From assembly GCA_023436305.1 (NCBI GenBank), contig JAEZJQ010000025.1, forward strand, positions 1-49,855: a stretch of 49,855 nucleotides of DNA. Direction: 5' to 3'. Positions 25,694-33,358 of the stretch are shown here, one piece after another. Position numbers and translations under genes: made by a program. The stretch comes from Bacillota bacterium. Lineage in GTDB: Bacteria > Bacillota > UBA4882 > UBA8346. Positions within the stretch are counted from its first letter, which is position 1, and each line of letters begins with the position of its first letter. The notes beneath the pieces were generated by a model that searched no databases, was not told where the DNA came from, and worked only from the letters and a program-made list of their open reading frames with translations.

Positions 25694-27576
25694 ATCTTTC
25701 CATTTCCTCCCTTGACATTGCGGGCATTTTAATGAAAACCGTGGTTCCGGCTCCTTCCCGGCTTTGAATCGCCAGACCGTATTCACGGCTAAATAACAGC
25801 TTGATTCTTTCATTCACATTAACAAGGCCAATATTGGAGCCGCGGGCGAGCACATTTTCCCCGCCAGTGGTTTCCAGGGATTGGACAATGATGTCTAGCT
25901 TTTCTTTTGGGATGCCGTTGCCGTTGTCGAAAACCCGTATTTGAATGTCCTCATTACTTTTCGAAATCGTGATCATTAGCCGGTTATCCTTCCGGGCGGC
26001 ATTCATGCCGTGAATGATGTAGTTTTCAATGACGGGCTGGATGGTGTGTTTGATGATCCCCAGGTCCAGCGTCTCTTCACCGGCATCAAATTCCACCGAA
26101 ATCTTATCCCCCAGTCTTCTATTATTAAGTTCCAGATACATTTTAGCGTATTTGATTTCTTCGTGGATACTGACGACGATATCTTCCTTGATCGAGTTCC
26201 GGAAAAGGGCGGCGAGTAAATAAATCATATCCCCGGCGTCCCTGGCTCCGCTTGCCAGGGCGCGCATTCGGATCGACTCCAGGGTGTTTATAGAGAAAAT
26301 GCGGGTTAATCTGGGTTTGTAGCGCCTTGATCTGGGCGTTTTTCCGGCTTATTTCCGCCAGGTACACCCGGCGGATATGACTGTTTAAATCCTCACACAT
26401 GGCGTTAAAGCTAAGCGCGATTTCACTCAGCTCATCCCCGTTTTTTTTCACGGGAATCCTGGCGGAAAGATCACCTTGCCTGATCTTTTTAATGCCTTCG
26501 GTAACCGATCCGGTTCTTTTGGAAAAGGTGCGGACGGCAAAACGGGTAAATATCAAAATGGCGATGATACAACTGAGAGCAATGAGGAAAACGGTTTTTT
26601 CGGAGCTTGACGCGGATTGGCGAATGGCTTTTTGGGGAAGGATGGTGGCGATTAAAAGTCCAGTGCTTGCGGAAGTGGTGATATGAATTACATTGTCCCG
26701 GTAAATCCCGGTACCTTTCCGGCTTTTTTTTAGGGCCTCGAATTCCGGGTACGGTTTACCATATTTCCGGCCTGACAGATCAAAAATTACCTCGCCTTTC
26801 GGGGTAAGCGCGATTACATTCCCCGGATAATCTTTACGGGCGCGTGAGTGTGTCCCGGATTTGACCAAGTAATTTTTCATGGTATCTACCGCATAATCTA
26901 TGATAATAAAACCGGTGGTTTTTGAGCTGAATTTTTCTTTTACTCCATAAACCACTGAAAAAGCCATATCTTGGCCGGTGGTGTTTCCGGGATAATGGGT
27001 GGAGTGGGCTGGTATTACCCTCAGGGAATAAGAGTCCCGGATTGATTCTTTCAGATGCTTGCTGATATACCCGTCTTTGGGGTATACAATCCGGCTTTTA
27101 GAGGAGTAGATAAATGCTTTGTCCTGTTTGTCACTGTATATACAGATCCCGATCAGGCCGCTGTCCCTGTTGAGGCAGGAATGAAAGTGGTTTTCAAATC
27201 CGTTATACCGGTTCTCCCGGCTTGAAAAGAGCTTGTCCAACTTATATTCCAGATGTTTATTGTAACCGTTTTCCATGAGGTAAAGTATTTCCGAATACAG
27301 TAAGGGATTGGTGTACAAGCTCTGGATAATATCCGTGGCCGCGTTTATTTTCTGTTCCAGATAACCGGCGGTATCCGCCAGCACCTGTTCATTGGATTCG
27401 CTGAGTTTATTCCGGTAGTAAGCGCCGATGTTGACGGAGGTCATATAGGCAAACAGCAGAAAAGAAGTTACGGTGGCGGTGGAAAAGGTGATAAAAATTT
27501 TGTTGAATAATTTGCGTTTGATATATTTGTTGTAAAGTGTGCTTATCATAAACTTCACCATTTTGGCGGCAATCAT
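25668..27576 (-). pseudogene. YesM-type sensor histidine kinase, single frameshift
   Basis: The 5' part (27576 to about 26290) encodes helix one, an extracytoplasmic dCache-like sensor domain, helix two near residue 285, a HAMP domain (SVTEGIKKIRQGDLSARIPV) and the start of His_kinase (QTQINPHFLY). Directly after HFLY the frame is lost. The continuation MRALASGARDAGDMIYLLAAL, the N box (VIENYIIHGM), DNGNGIPKE and the GLVNVNERIKLLF segment are in another frame (26267-25668). One extra A in an AAA run at about 26290 explains it. With it removed, a full kinase of about 630 residues appears. The kinase probably senses a glycan and phosphorylates the YesN protein that overlaps it. Confidence 0.85.
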
Positions 27577-27721
27577 GGGGCAGCGGGGCGGCCCGCATGG
27601 TTTGTCCGGGAGGTAAATAAGTTCATTTTGGGTATCACCACTAAAAAACCATTGTTTGGGATAGTATCAATCTTAATATATCATTGGGGTGTGTTGGTGG
27701 CAATCATTTGTTTTTATTATT

Positions 27722-27770
27722 CCAGAAATAGCCAATTAAACCCCAGTTGGACTGAGGTTTAATTTCTGGA
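27722..27770. terminator. Hairpin between kinase and secreted-protein genes
   Basis: AATTAAACC pairs with GGTTTAATT, extended by CAGT/ACTG, inside a second CCAGA/TCTGG arm. It lies just downstream of the minus-strand secreted-protein gene. Confidence 0.6.
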
Positions 27771-27780
27771 CGGCTGTTCA

Positions 27781-28167
27781 TTAGAGGTATGTGTAGTCGG
27801 CTTGCCAGTCCACAAACCAATAATCAAAATAAGAATAGTCCACACCAGAGATCCGGAGTATCCATCGGCTTATTTCGCCTGGCCTGATATAGACATTTAA
27901 GTCTGTAAACGAAGTTTTAGCTTTTAGCCACCAATTCGTGCCTACGGTTCGGAAATATACTTGAATATTAATATAATTCACCCAGGTCACGGTATGGGTC
28001 CCATCATTGTAGAAATAGCCGGAAACGGCTAGATTGCCCTGATTGTCGTAATATACGGAATCAACACACCATTTTAAACTGGGTGCGGCGTAGACAGTTG
28101 GGGTGAAGCCGATGATGAATATGAAAACCAATATTCCCATGATTGCCAAGCGCCGGATTTGATTCAA
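27781..28167 (-). CDS. Small secreted beta-rich protein, unrecognised
   Basis: A 128-residue protein starting at TTG 28167, with AAAGGAGGTGAG ending 6-7 bp upstream. Residues 1-27 form a clear signal peptide (AIMGILVFIFIIGFTPTVYA). The mature part is about 100 residues of alternating strands rich in Tyr, Trp and Asn (SGYFYNDGTHTVTWVNYINI, RPGEISRWILRI), like an Ig-like or SLAP-type extracellular domain. I do not recognise a family. It is a single gene with its own terminator. Confidence 0.65.
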   Translation of the reverse strand: MNQIRRLAIMGILVFIFIIGFTPTVYAAPSLKWCVDSVYYDNQGNLAVSGYFYNDGTHTVTWVNYINIQVYFRTVGTNWWLKAKTSFTDLNVYIRPGEISRWILRISGVDYSYFDYWFVDWQADYTYL

Positions 28168-28359
28168 AGTTTCTCACCTCCTTTGGACGGATTTGATCCA
28201 TCATATTAAGGAGGTTGGCATATGGTGAGGGGGAAGAAAAATGAAAAGTGTAAAGTTAAAGTGTAAAGGGTAAAATAAAGACGATGCAATCCTTCGTACA
28301 TATCTTTCGTATTTTTCATAGTTAAACGGGTCTTAATGCCCGTGATGGAGACGGTGAGT

Positions 28360-28470
28360 TGGGAAATACGCAATGAAGAGGAATTTGCCGCGATCCGTTA
28401 TTATATCATTTATTATATTATTTATATCATTAATAATCCGGCAAACTGGACAAAAGATTTGCTAAAATGA
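28360..28470 (+). pseudogene. C-terminal fragment of an IS200-like/REP-associated transposase
   Basis: WEIRNEEEFAAIRYYII continues to YIINNPANWTKDLLK and TGA 28468, the typical C-terminal end of Y1 (RAYT-type) transposases. An AT-rich expansion inside it repeats YII-type codons. The catalytic HUH and tyrosine region is absent. The stretch 28190-28360 holds no other gene I can support. Confidence 0.55.
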
Positions 28471-28494
28471 AAAGAGTTTATTCACTTTTATTTA

Positions 28495-28522
28495 TTGAAT
28501 TATTTCTTTTATGTGTTATAAT
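28495..28522 (+). promoter_or_regulatory. Promoter of the riboswitch transcript
   Basis: TTGAAT (28495-28500), a 16-base spacer and TATAAT (28517-28522). The transcript should begin near 28530. Confidence 0.65.
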
Positions 28523-28565
28523 ATAAATACAGGAAAAAATTGTAACCATATAATTACAACTTTGT

Positions 28566-28685
28566 CCGAAATGGCAAATCCAATGAAAATTGGAGACGCA
28601 AAGCCACGGGCCTAAAGTCCAAAATGTTGGAAGAATGCAATGTTCAAGAAAACGTTTAACTAGGGCGGCCGGGTTACCGAAATGG
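28566..28685 (+). ncRNA. Cyclic-di-GMP-I (GEMM) riboswitch
   Basis: The segment holds the conserved pieces of the GEMM-I aptamer in order: GGCAAA, a short hairpin TCCAATGAAAATTGGA, GACGCAAAGCC, GGGCCTAAAG, a variable arm (28620-28660), and GGCGGCCGGGTTACCG. The first hairpin has a GAAA tetraloop that docks to its receptor in the second arm, as the class requires. It lies 44 bp before the ATG of the tandem NTF2-like gene. Whether c-di-GMP turns expression on or off cannot be read directly; a T run (28690-28696) after the 3' strand suggests a transcriptional switch. Confidence 0.88.
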
Positions 28686-28728
28686 GTTGTTTTTTGTTGC
28701 CCCAAATCTGAAAAAAGAGGGTGATGTG

Positions 28729-29637
28729 ATGAAACAAATTTTAGATTGTGTCAAAACGGAAGGGATATTTAACGAAGATGATCGAAAGTTGCGTACTATC
28801 ATGAAATTCATTTTCTATTTACGAAGGCATGATGCTGAACAGATAGAACGGCTATTATCCAATGATGTAACATTCGAGATTACCGGAAAAGCCGGAATAG
28901 TTCCTCTTGCAGGCACTTATAACGGAAGAAAAGATGTTAAAAGATATGTGAGAGATTTTTGTTCTTCATTTTGCGATGCGCAACTGACTTTTCAGTTTAA
29001 TCTTGTGAATCATGATTATATCAATTCCCATGTTCAATTCAATACAAAAGTCCGTTCATCCGGTAAGTCAGTTAATATCGAATTAGTATATAATTGGATG
29101 TTAAATGACGATGGTAAAATAAAGTTTTTACGTTTATATTATGATACGTATTCATGGTATACCGCCTTCCAGCCGGGAGGAAGCAAATATGTTGAAGACT
29201 TCAAAGGAAATATGATTTTTGATATACATGCGCTAAATTTCGATTCACTACATCTTATCAAGGATACTTATGCGGCATATACCACGGGTAATATCCCGGC
29301 ACTATTGGATAAACTTGACGATAGTTTTGTATTTATTCTTAAGGGAGATCCGAATTGTGTTTATCCGGGTAAATATTATGGAAAAGATGGTTTTCTTCAA
29401 TTTGTAAATAACTTATTTGGGGTTGCTTACTATACTCAAACGCTAACTTGTCGATATATTGTTGGTCAAGGCAACCACATTGATTATCTTGCCCATGAAG
29501 AGTTAGTTTGGCGTTCTACCGGAGAGACCTTTACTTCGGAGCTTGTTCATTCCATAATATTAAGTGATGATGGGAAATTATTGGAGTTTAAAAGTTATAA
29601 TGATTCGTTTGATGTCTATCAAGCATCTCAACCATAA
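28729..29637 (+). CDS. Tandem NTF2/SnoaL-like domain protein under a c-di-GMP riboswitch
   Basis: A 302-residue cytoplasmic protein with no signal peptide, starting at ATG 28729 behind AGAGGGTGATG. Two NTF2-like cone domains are seen, about 18-155 (FIFYLRRHDAEQIERLLSND, GTYNGRKDVKRYVRDF, strands to YDTYSWYTAF) and about 175-300 (IKDTYAAYTTGNIPALLDKL, PGKYYGKDGFLQFVNNLF, strands to YNDSFDVYQAS). Both have the usual helix-helix-sheet order. No catalytic residue set can be named. The aptamer immediately upstream places it in the c-di-GMP regulon, so a role in the motile/sessile switch or in binding a small molecule is possible. A terminator follows at 29747. Confidence 0.8.
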   Translation: MKQILDCVKTEGIFNEDDRKLRTIMKFIFYLRRHDAEQIERLLSNDVTFEITGKAGIVPLAGTYNGRKDVKRYVRDFCSSFCDAQLTFQFNLVNHDYINSHVQFNTKVRSSGKSVNIELVYNWMLNDDGKIKFLRLYYDTYSWYTAFQPGGSKYVEDFKGNMIFDIHALNFDSLHLIKDTYAAYTTGNIPALLDKLDDSFVFILKGDPNCVYPGKYYGKDGFLQFVNNLFGVAYYTQTLTCRYIVGQGNHIDYLAHEELVWRSTGETFTSELVHSIILSDDGKLLEFKSYNDSFDVYQASQP

Positions 29638-29746
29638 TATGTTCCGATTTACGCTACCATTCATCCCAACACGGTGATGGTCCGGCGTGAATATAAAGAA
29701 CGAATGTGTGCGAAATAATTTAAAATGGTTTTGTCGAGTAAACCAG

Positions 29747-29770
29747 CCCCGAATTTAATCGGGGTTTTTT
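29747..29770 (+). terminator. Terminator of the NTF2-like gene
   Basis: CCCCGA pairs with TCGGGG around ATTTAA, followed by six T. Confidence 0.9.
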
Positions 29771-29948
29771 GTTGCAATCAATGAAACGCCTTAATTATCG
29801 GAGTAGTTAATGGATTTTCATTAGAGGAGATGAACAAAAAGAACCCCGGGGGCATAAAAATTGAAGAACGGAAATAAATTAATTGTAACTTTCGGTGAAG
29901 CCCAATGGAAATCTTTGACCGAAAAATATTTCGGATACGGAGCGGCTC

Positions 29949-30665
29949 ATGCAGAAAAAAGGAATGTTATATGTGACGCTTATCCTTGTATTGTTTTATC
30001 TTTCCATACCCAACGAGGTATACGCATGTACGAAGGACAATTTATCGGCGTCCATCGGTATTGATTTTTTTAACCGGTTTCAGTCCAATGAAACCGGGTT
30101 GTATACCGAGGCGTTTCAGCGATATCATACGATGACGGTGGAGTATGATCAAAATCCGTGGTCGGTCCAGTTAATATATAATTGGCTGGATATTGTTTTA
30201 TCTCAAAACTCAACCCATACCTTGAACCTTTATGGGATTGACCTGTATTATCAAATTTCCGAAAACCGGACCCTTGTATTCGATTATCAGTGGTCATTCA
30301 ATATATTTACCAGGGGCCTGGATTCCCGCGAGATCCGGCTGGATATGGTTTCCGTTTTCCCCATCTCGAATTCCTGGACAAGTGAGTGCCGTTACGGGTT
30401 GTTATGGAATGACAGGCAGTTGAAATATGACGTGGGAGCCAAAATAACCTTTCGAACGATCTGCCATTTGAGCATCAATTATTTAACGCCGCAAGACTCC
30501 CTGGTTTTAGAGAAAGATTCTTCGAAAATAATTCCGGCAAGTTTCGGGGCGATCTTCAAGCTTAATAACTATAATAGTCTGGAAGTTACCTATACCTTCA
30601 ATTTGGTTCCGGGTGGAACCGGAATCAATCAATGGTTGAAAACTTCATTCCATTTTCAAATCTAA
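29949..30665 (+). CDS. Secreted barrel-like protein, unrecognised
   Basis: A 238-residue protein with a signal peptide (residues 1-26, ending SIPNEVYA) and a mature part made of about 10-12 alternating amphipathic strands with aromatic girdles (HTMTVEYDQNPWSVQLIYNW, RTLVFDYQWSFNIF, NSLEVTYTFNLVP). It ends in WLKTSFHFQI, like the terminal strand of an outer-membrane barrel. The start ATG has only a weak GGAG-like site. I do not recognise a family. It is the second hint, with the 16178-18823 protein, that this organism has an outer membrane. Confidence 0.55.
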   Translation: MQKKGMLYVTLILVLFYLSIPNEVYACTKDNLSASIGIDFFNRFQSNETGLYTEAFQRYHTMTVEYDQNPWSVQLIYNWLDIVLSQNSTHTLNLYGIDLYYQISENRTLVFDYQWSFNIFTRGLDSREIRLDMVSVFPISNSWTSECRYGLLWNDRQLKYDVGAKITFRTICHLSINYLTPQDSLVLEKDSSKIIPASFGAIFKLNNYNSLEVTYTFNLVPGGTGINQWLKTSFHFQI

Positions 30666-31025
30666 CTATTCCCAAATACCGGTTTGTGCAATTCATTTGA
30701 AACCAAATCCAATGATAAGGATAATTCATGGTAGCAATTACAAGTAATATAATCGGAATACTTGGAATATCTCAGGGACCGGATATTTATACTTTCTTGG
30801 AAGTTAAAAAGCAACAAAGTTCCAGGTTTTAGAGGATAATGAAAAATAAAGTAGAACTTAAAATTTGTGAAAGAATGGTCTAATTGACTGTTACGGTTAC
30901 AATCGTCGGCATCGGCTGTGAATTTTGTCACCCCTATTTTTAACCGGCCAATCTGCCGAAAACTAAAAAAAGATACAAGCTTACCCTTGCCACGTGGGAC
31001 CAGGAAAGGAGTTTCCGCAAGACCG

Positions 31026-31727
31026 ATGAAAGCCAGGATCTTCTTATTATTTATTTTATCAATTACCTTTATTTTTATAACAACCGTAGTTCACGGAACG
31101 GCTGCGTTACAATCCGGCATCATTAATGGCGAAGATGTCAACTTACGTGTCGACCCCGGCCCCTACGGCCACATTATTACCGTTTTGCCAAAAGGATTGC
31201 CGGTGGTCATTTTGGAACAGTCCGGGCGCTGGTATAAAGTGCAACTGAAAGAAGGCCAAACCGGCTGGATTTACCGCCAATTTATCGAGGTAAAACCTTT
31301 GCCGCCCGTTACTTCCAGGAACCGCTTCACTACATTCGGCGCGGACGAGCTGATCGCTTATGCCAAGAGTTTCCTGGAAATCGCCTATATCTACGGTGGG
31401 GATTCACCACGCGGTTTTGATTGTTCGGGTTTCACCATGTACATATTCACCAAATTCGGGATCAGTTTACCTCATCGGGCCGATTTGCAAAAGGATACCG
31501 GCACGGAAGTCCCGGTCATGGAGGACTTGCAGCCGGGGGATCTGGTCTTTTTTAAGACTCAAGGGTCTACCGTTGTGAACCATGTGGGGATTTACCTGGG
31601 TGATAGCCGGTTCATTCATGCTTCCTCCGGATATGGGGCGGTGCGGATCAGTCCGCTTGATGAAGGCTATTACTATAAATGCTACACCGGAGGACGCAGG
31701 GTGATAAACGATAGCGAGCCGGGATAA
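31026..31727 (+). CDS. Exported SH3b - NlpC/P60 peptidoglycan hydrolase
   Basis: A 233-residue exported cell-wall endopeptidase. Signal peptide residues 1-28; bacterial SH3 domain about 33-92 (NGEDVNLRVDPGP, RWYKVQLKEGQTGWIYRQFI), which binds wall peptides; NlpC/P60 domain about 105-230 with the catalytic Cys in RGFDCSGFTMYIF, His in VVNHVGIYLG and the third polar residue (His) in FIHASS. It should cut the D-Glu-meso-DAP bond of stem peptides. ATG 31026 was chosen for the signal peptide, although the nearest AAAGGAG is 14 bp or more upstream. The 260 bp before the gene contain no other supported feature. Confidence 0.9.
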   Translation: MKARIFLLFILSITFIFITTVVHGTAALQSGIINGEDVNLRVDPGPYGHIITVLPKGLPVVILEQSGRWYKVQLKEGQTGWIYRQFIEVKPLPPVTSRNRFTTFGADELIAYAKSFLEIAYIYGGDSPRGFDCSGFTMYIFTKFGISLPHRADLQKDTGTEVPVMEDLQPGDLVFFKTQGSTVVNHVGIYLGDSRFIHASSGYGAVRISPLDEGYYYKCYTGGRRVINDSEPG

Positions 31728-31781
31728 GCCGGATGAATTAAAACAATAAAAGTACACTAAACACACGAAACGGTTGGTGAA

Positions 31782-32507
31782 ATGTCAATGTCAATTCTTA
31801 TGAATTATTATCGATCAAAATACGTGAAGCAATATTCCCTTCTGTTTCCAAAACAAATATTTACAAACTATTACGTAACACAACCTTCCCGAAAACGGAC
31901 CACACAGATGATGATGCATAATACATATTCCCGTATGAGAAAATCGGGGATTATATGGGGAAAATTATTAGGAATTACCGATGTTCCATATATTTGTTAC
32001 ACATCCAGAATCGATCATCAAATTAATTTAGCGGATTTTATAAGCCGGATCCGGTTCGGTAATTGTATTCATCTGGATTCCGGGATAAATTCTCCGTTTC
32101 CCAAGGGAGCGGTTCATTTAACCATCGTCAAAACAGCTCCGGATCGGATCGGCATGATTACCGTCGGCGATAACGTTACCTTGAACGGTACCTCTATCGT
32201 TTCATACCAGAGTGTCACGATTGGGAATAATGTACTTTTTGGGCCCCAGGTTTTCATTATGGATTGTGATGGGCATCCCATGGAACAGAGGGACGACATC
32301 GGTGATGATTTGGAACGGTTGGTTATTAAACCGGTGGAAATTATGGACAATGCATGGATTGGAGCCGGCTCTGTTATTTTAAAAGGGGTTACCATTGGAA
32401 AAAACAGTATTGTCGGTATCAATAGTGTCGTAACGGAATCTGTTCCGGACAATATGGTGGTTGCGGGAAACCCGGCCCGGATCGTGAAAGAACTTGCCAG
32501 GAATTAA
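31782..32507 (+). CDS. Left-handed beta-helix (hexapeptide) acyltransferase
   Basis: A 241-residue acyltransferase of the maltose/serine acetyltransferase superfamily. The N-terminal 90 residues are family-specific. The C-terminal two thirds carry hexapeptide turns (ITVGDNVTLNGTSIVSYQSV, IGNNVLFGPQVFI) with the catalytic-type His in DCDGHPMEQR, and end with VPDNMVVAGNPARIVKELARN, the typical coil-closing tail. It probably acetylates a sugar or cell-surface polysaccharide. ATG 31782 has GGTTGGTG upstream. It is 54 bp after the NlpC/P60 gene and on the same strand. Confidence 0.88.
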   Translation: MSMSILMNYYRSKYVKQYSLLFPKQIFTNYYVTQPSRKRTTQMMMHNTYSRMRKSGIIWGKLLGITDVPYICYTSRIDHQINLADFISRIRFGNCIHLDSGINSPFPKGAVHLTIVKTAPDRIGMITVGDNVTLNGTSIVSYQSVTIGNNVLFGPQVFIMDCDGHPMEQRDDIGDDLERLVIKPVEIMDNAWIGAGSVILKGVTIGKNSIVGINSVVTESVPDNMVVAGNPARIVKELARN

Positions 32508-32751
32508 ACATGTTTGATTAACATTTTAAAACGAAAATATAACCATAGATCCTTTTGTCCTTCGAAAGGAAAACCAGCGTGTTCTTCGAACACGAATCCT
32601 CCGAGGTCAAAAAACATTCAATCCAATTTCCACCGGTAAAGATTCTTTTAGGCTACGAAGGATTGTGGTTTCTCTTTTTAAAGAGCAAAGAGATCAAATA
32701 ATTTTCATTCCTCTTGCAGGCATGGACAGTTAGTATGTAAATCCGATTTTC
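32508..32751. other. Intergenic stretch with a short palindrome
   Basis: No gene is supported here. GTGTTC-TTCG-AACAC near 32579-32593 is a small perfect stem-loop, and a TCCTTCGAAAGGA palindrome lies just before it. Confidence 0.4.
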
Positions 32752-32780
32752 TTGTAATTCATGCTGATTTTTGGTATAAT
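32752..32780 (+). promoter_or_regulatory. Promoter of the structured RNA
   Basis: TTGTAA (32752-32757), a 17-base spacer and TATAAT (32775-32780) predict a start near 32787. Confidence 0.75.
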
Positions 32781-32786
32781 TAACTT

Positions 32787-33040
32787 AATGTGCGCTAACG
32801 TCTATACAGTAAGGCGCTGGCCGATAACCAGTATGTGAGGTAACAAGTAATGATCAGCCGCTTAAATCCCATACTGGCGTTGACTTCCGGCATCTGCTCC
32901 GTGCATTGACCAAAGAAGCTTAATATCGGTACTGCTTTGACCGGAGCTGAAACTCGCCAGAAACCGACGCCGTGAACTAAAATTTCCGGTGATTATCAAA
33001 CAGGCGGTAAATTACCCCCCGGCCTTTCGGGTGGTTTATT
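32787..33040 (+). ncRNA. Unassigned structured RNA upstream of the ABC-F gene
   Basis: About 250 bases without a convincing ORF. GGCG+CTGGC (32813-32821) can pair with GCCAG (32956-32960) and CGCC (32968-32971), closing a domain. Inside are CCAGTATG (32828) with CATACTGG (32870), and GCTCCG (32896) with CGGAGC (32942) enclosing GAAGC/GCTTT. A hairpin ACCCCCCGG...CGGGTGGT at 33014-33035 with TTTATT ends it. It does not match the signatures of tmRNA, SRP RNA, RNase P, T-box or the common riboswitches I know. It could be a free small RNA or the leader of the ABC-F gene. Confidence 0.55.
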
Positions 33041-33150
33041 AGTGTTTGCTTGATAAATGTTTGCTGGCGATTAGAACAATGTCTACAGACGTGAGATCGG
33101 TGTCTATTCAACCCCTATTTTTAATGGCGCCATTATCTTCGTTAACTTTT

Positions 33151-33190
33151 AGCCGCGGAAAGCAGTGCGATTTCGCGGCTTTTATTTTTC
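33151..33190 (+). terminator. Terminator-like hairpin in the ABC-F leader
   Basis: AGCCGCG (33151) pairs with CGCGGCT (33174), followed by TTTATTTTT. It is the second of three such hairpins before the ABC-F gene. Confidence 0.8.
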
Positions 33191-33282
33191 ACGGTTCATC
33201 GCTACGGACGAAGCACCGGGTTGTAAAGACTTTTTAAGTGCTGATCCGCATCAACGCGTTAACGATCCCTGAATATTTTTAA

Positions 33283-33312
33283 AAGGCCGCGATAAGCTCC
33301 GCGGTCTTTTTT
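33283..33312 (+). terminator. Terminator/attenuator 50 bp before the ABC-F gene
   Basis: GGCCGCG (33285) pairs with CGCGGTC, followed by TTTTTTGTTT. There is no clear new promoter between it and ATG 33359, so it probably acts as an attenuator, as described for antibiotic-responsive ABC-F leaders. Confidence 0.75.
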
Positions 33313-33358
33313 GTTTGGCTTGAGATAGTACTTAATACTACGAAAAGGGGATCGGAAA

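Noticed and set aside
29861..30064. 67-residue ORF before the barrel-like gene
   Set aside because: It overlaps the signal peptide region of the 29949 gene in another frame and has no supporting features.
30880..31025. Possible c-di-AMP (ydaO) riboswitch before the NlpC/P60 gene
   Set aside because: Cell-wall hydrolases are frequent ydaO targets, but the conserved aptamer blocks are not present in this short upstream region.
32787..33040. Structured RNA as tmRNA, SRP RNA or RNase P RNA
   Set aside because: The characteristic conserved segments (tRNA-like ends, GGAAGCAGC-type S-domain, GAGGAAAGTCC) are not there.
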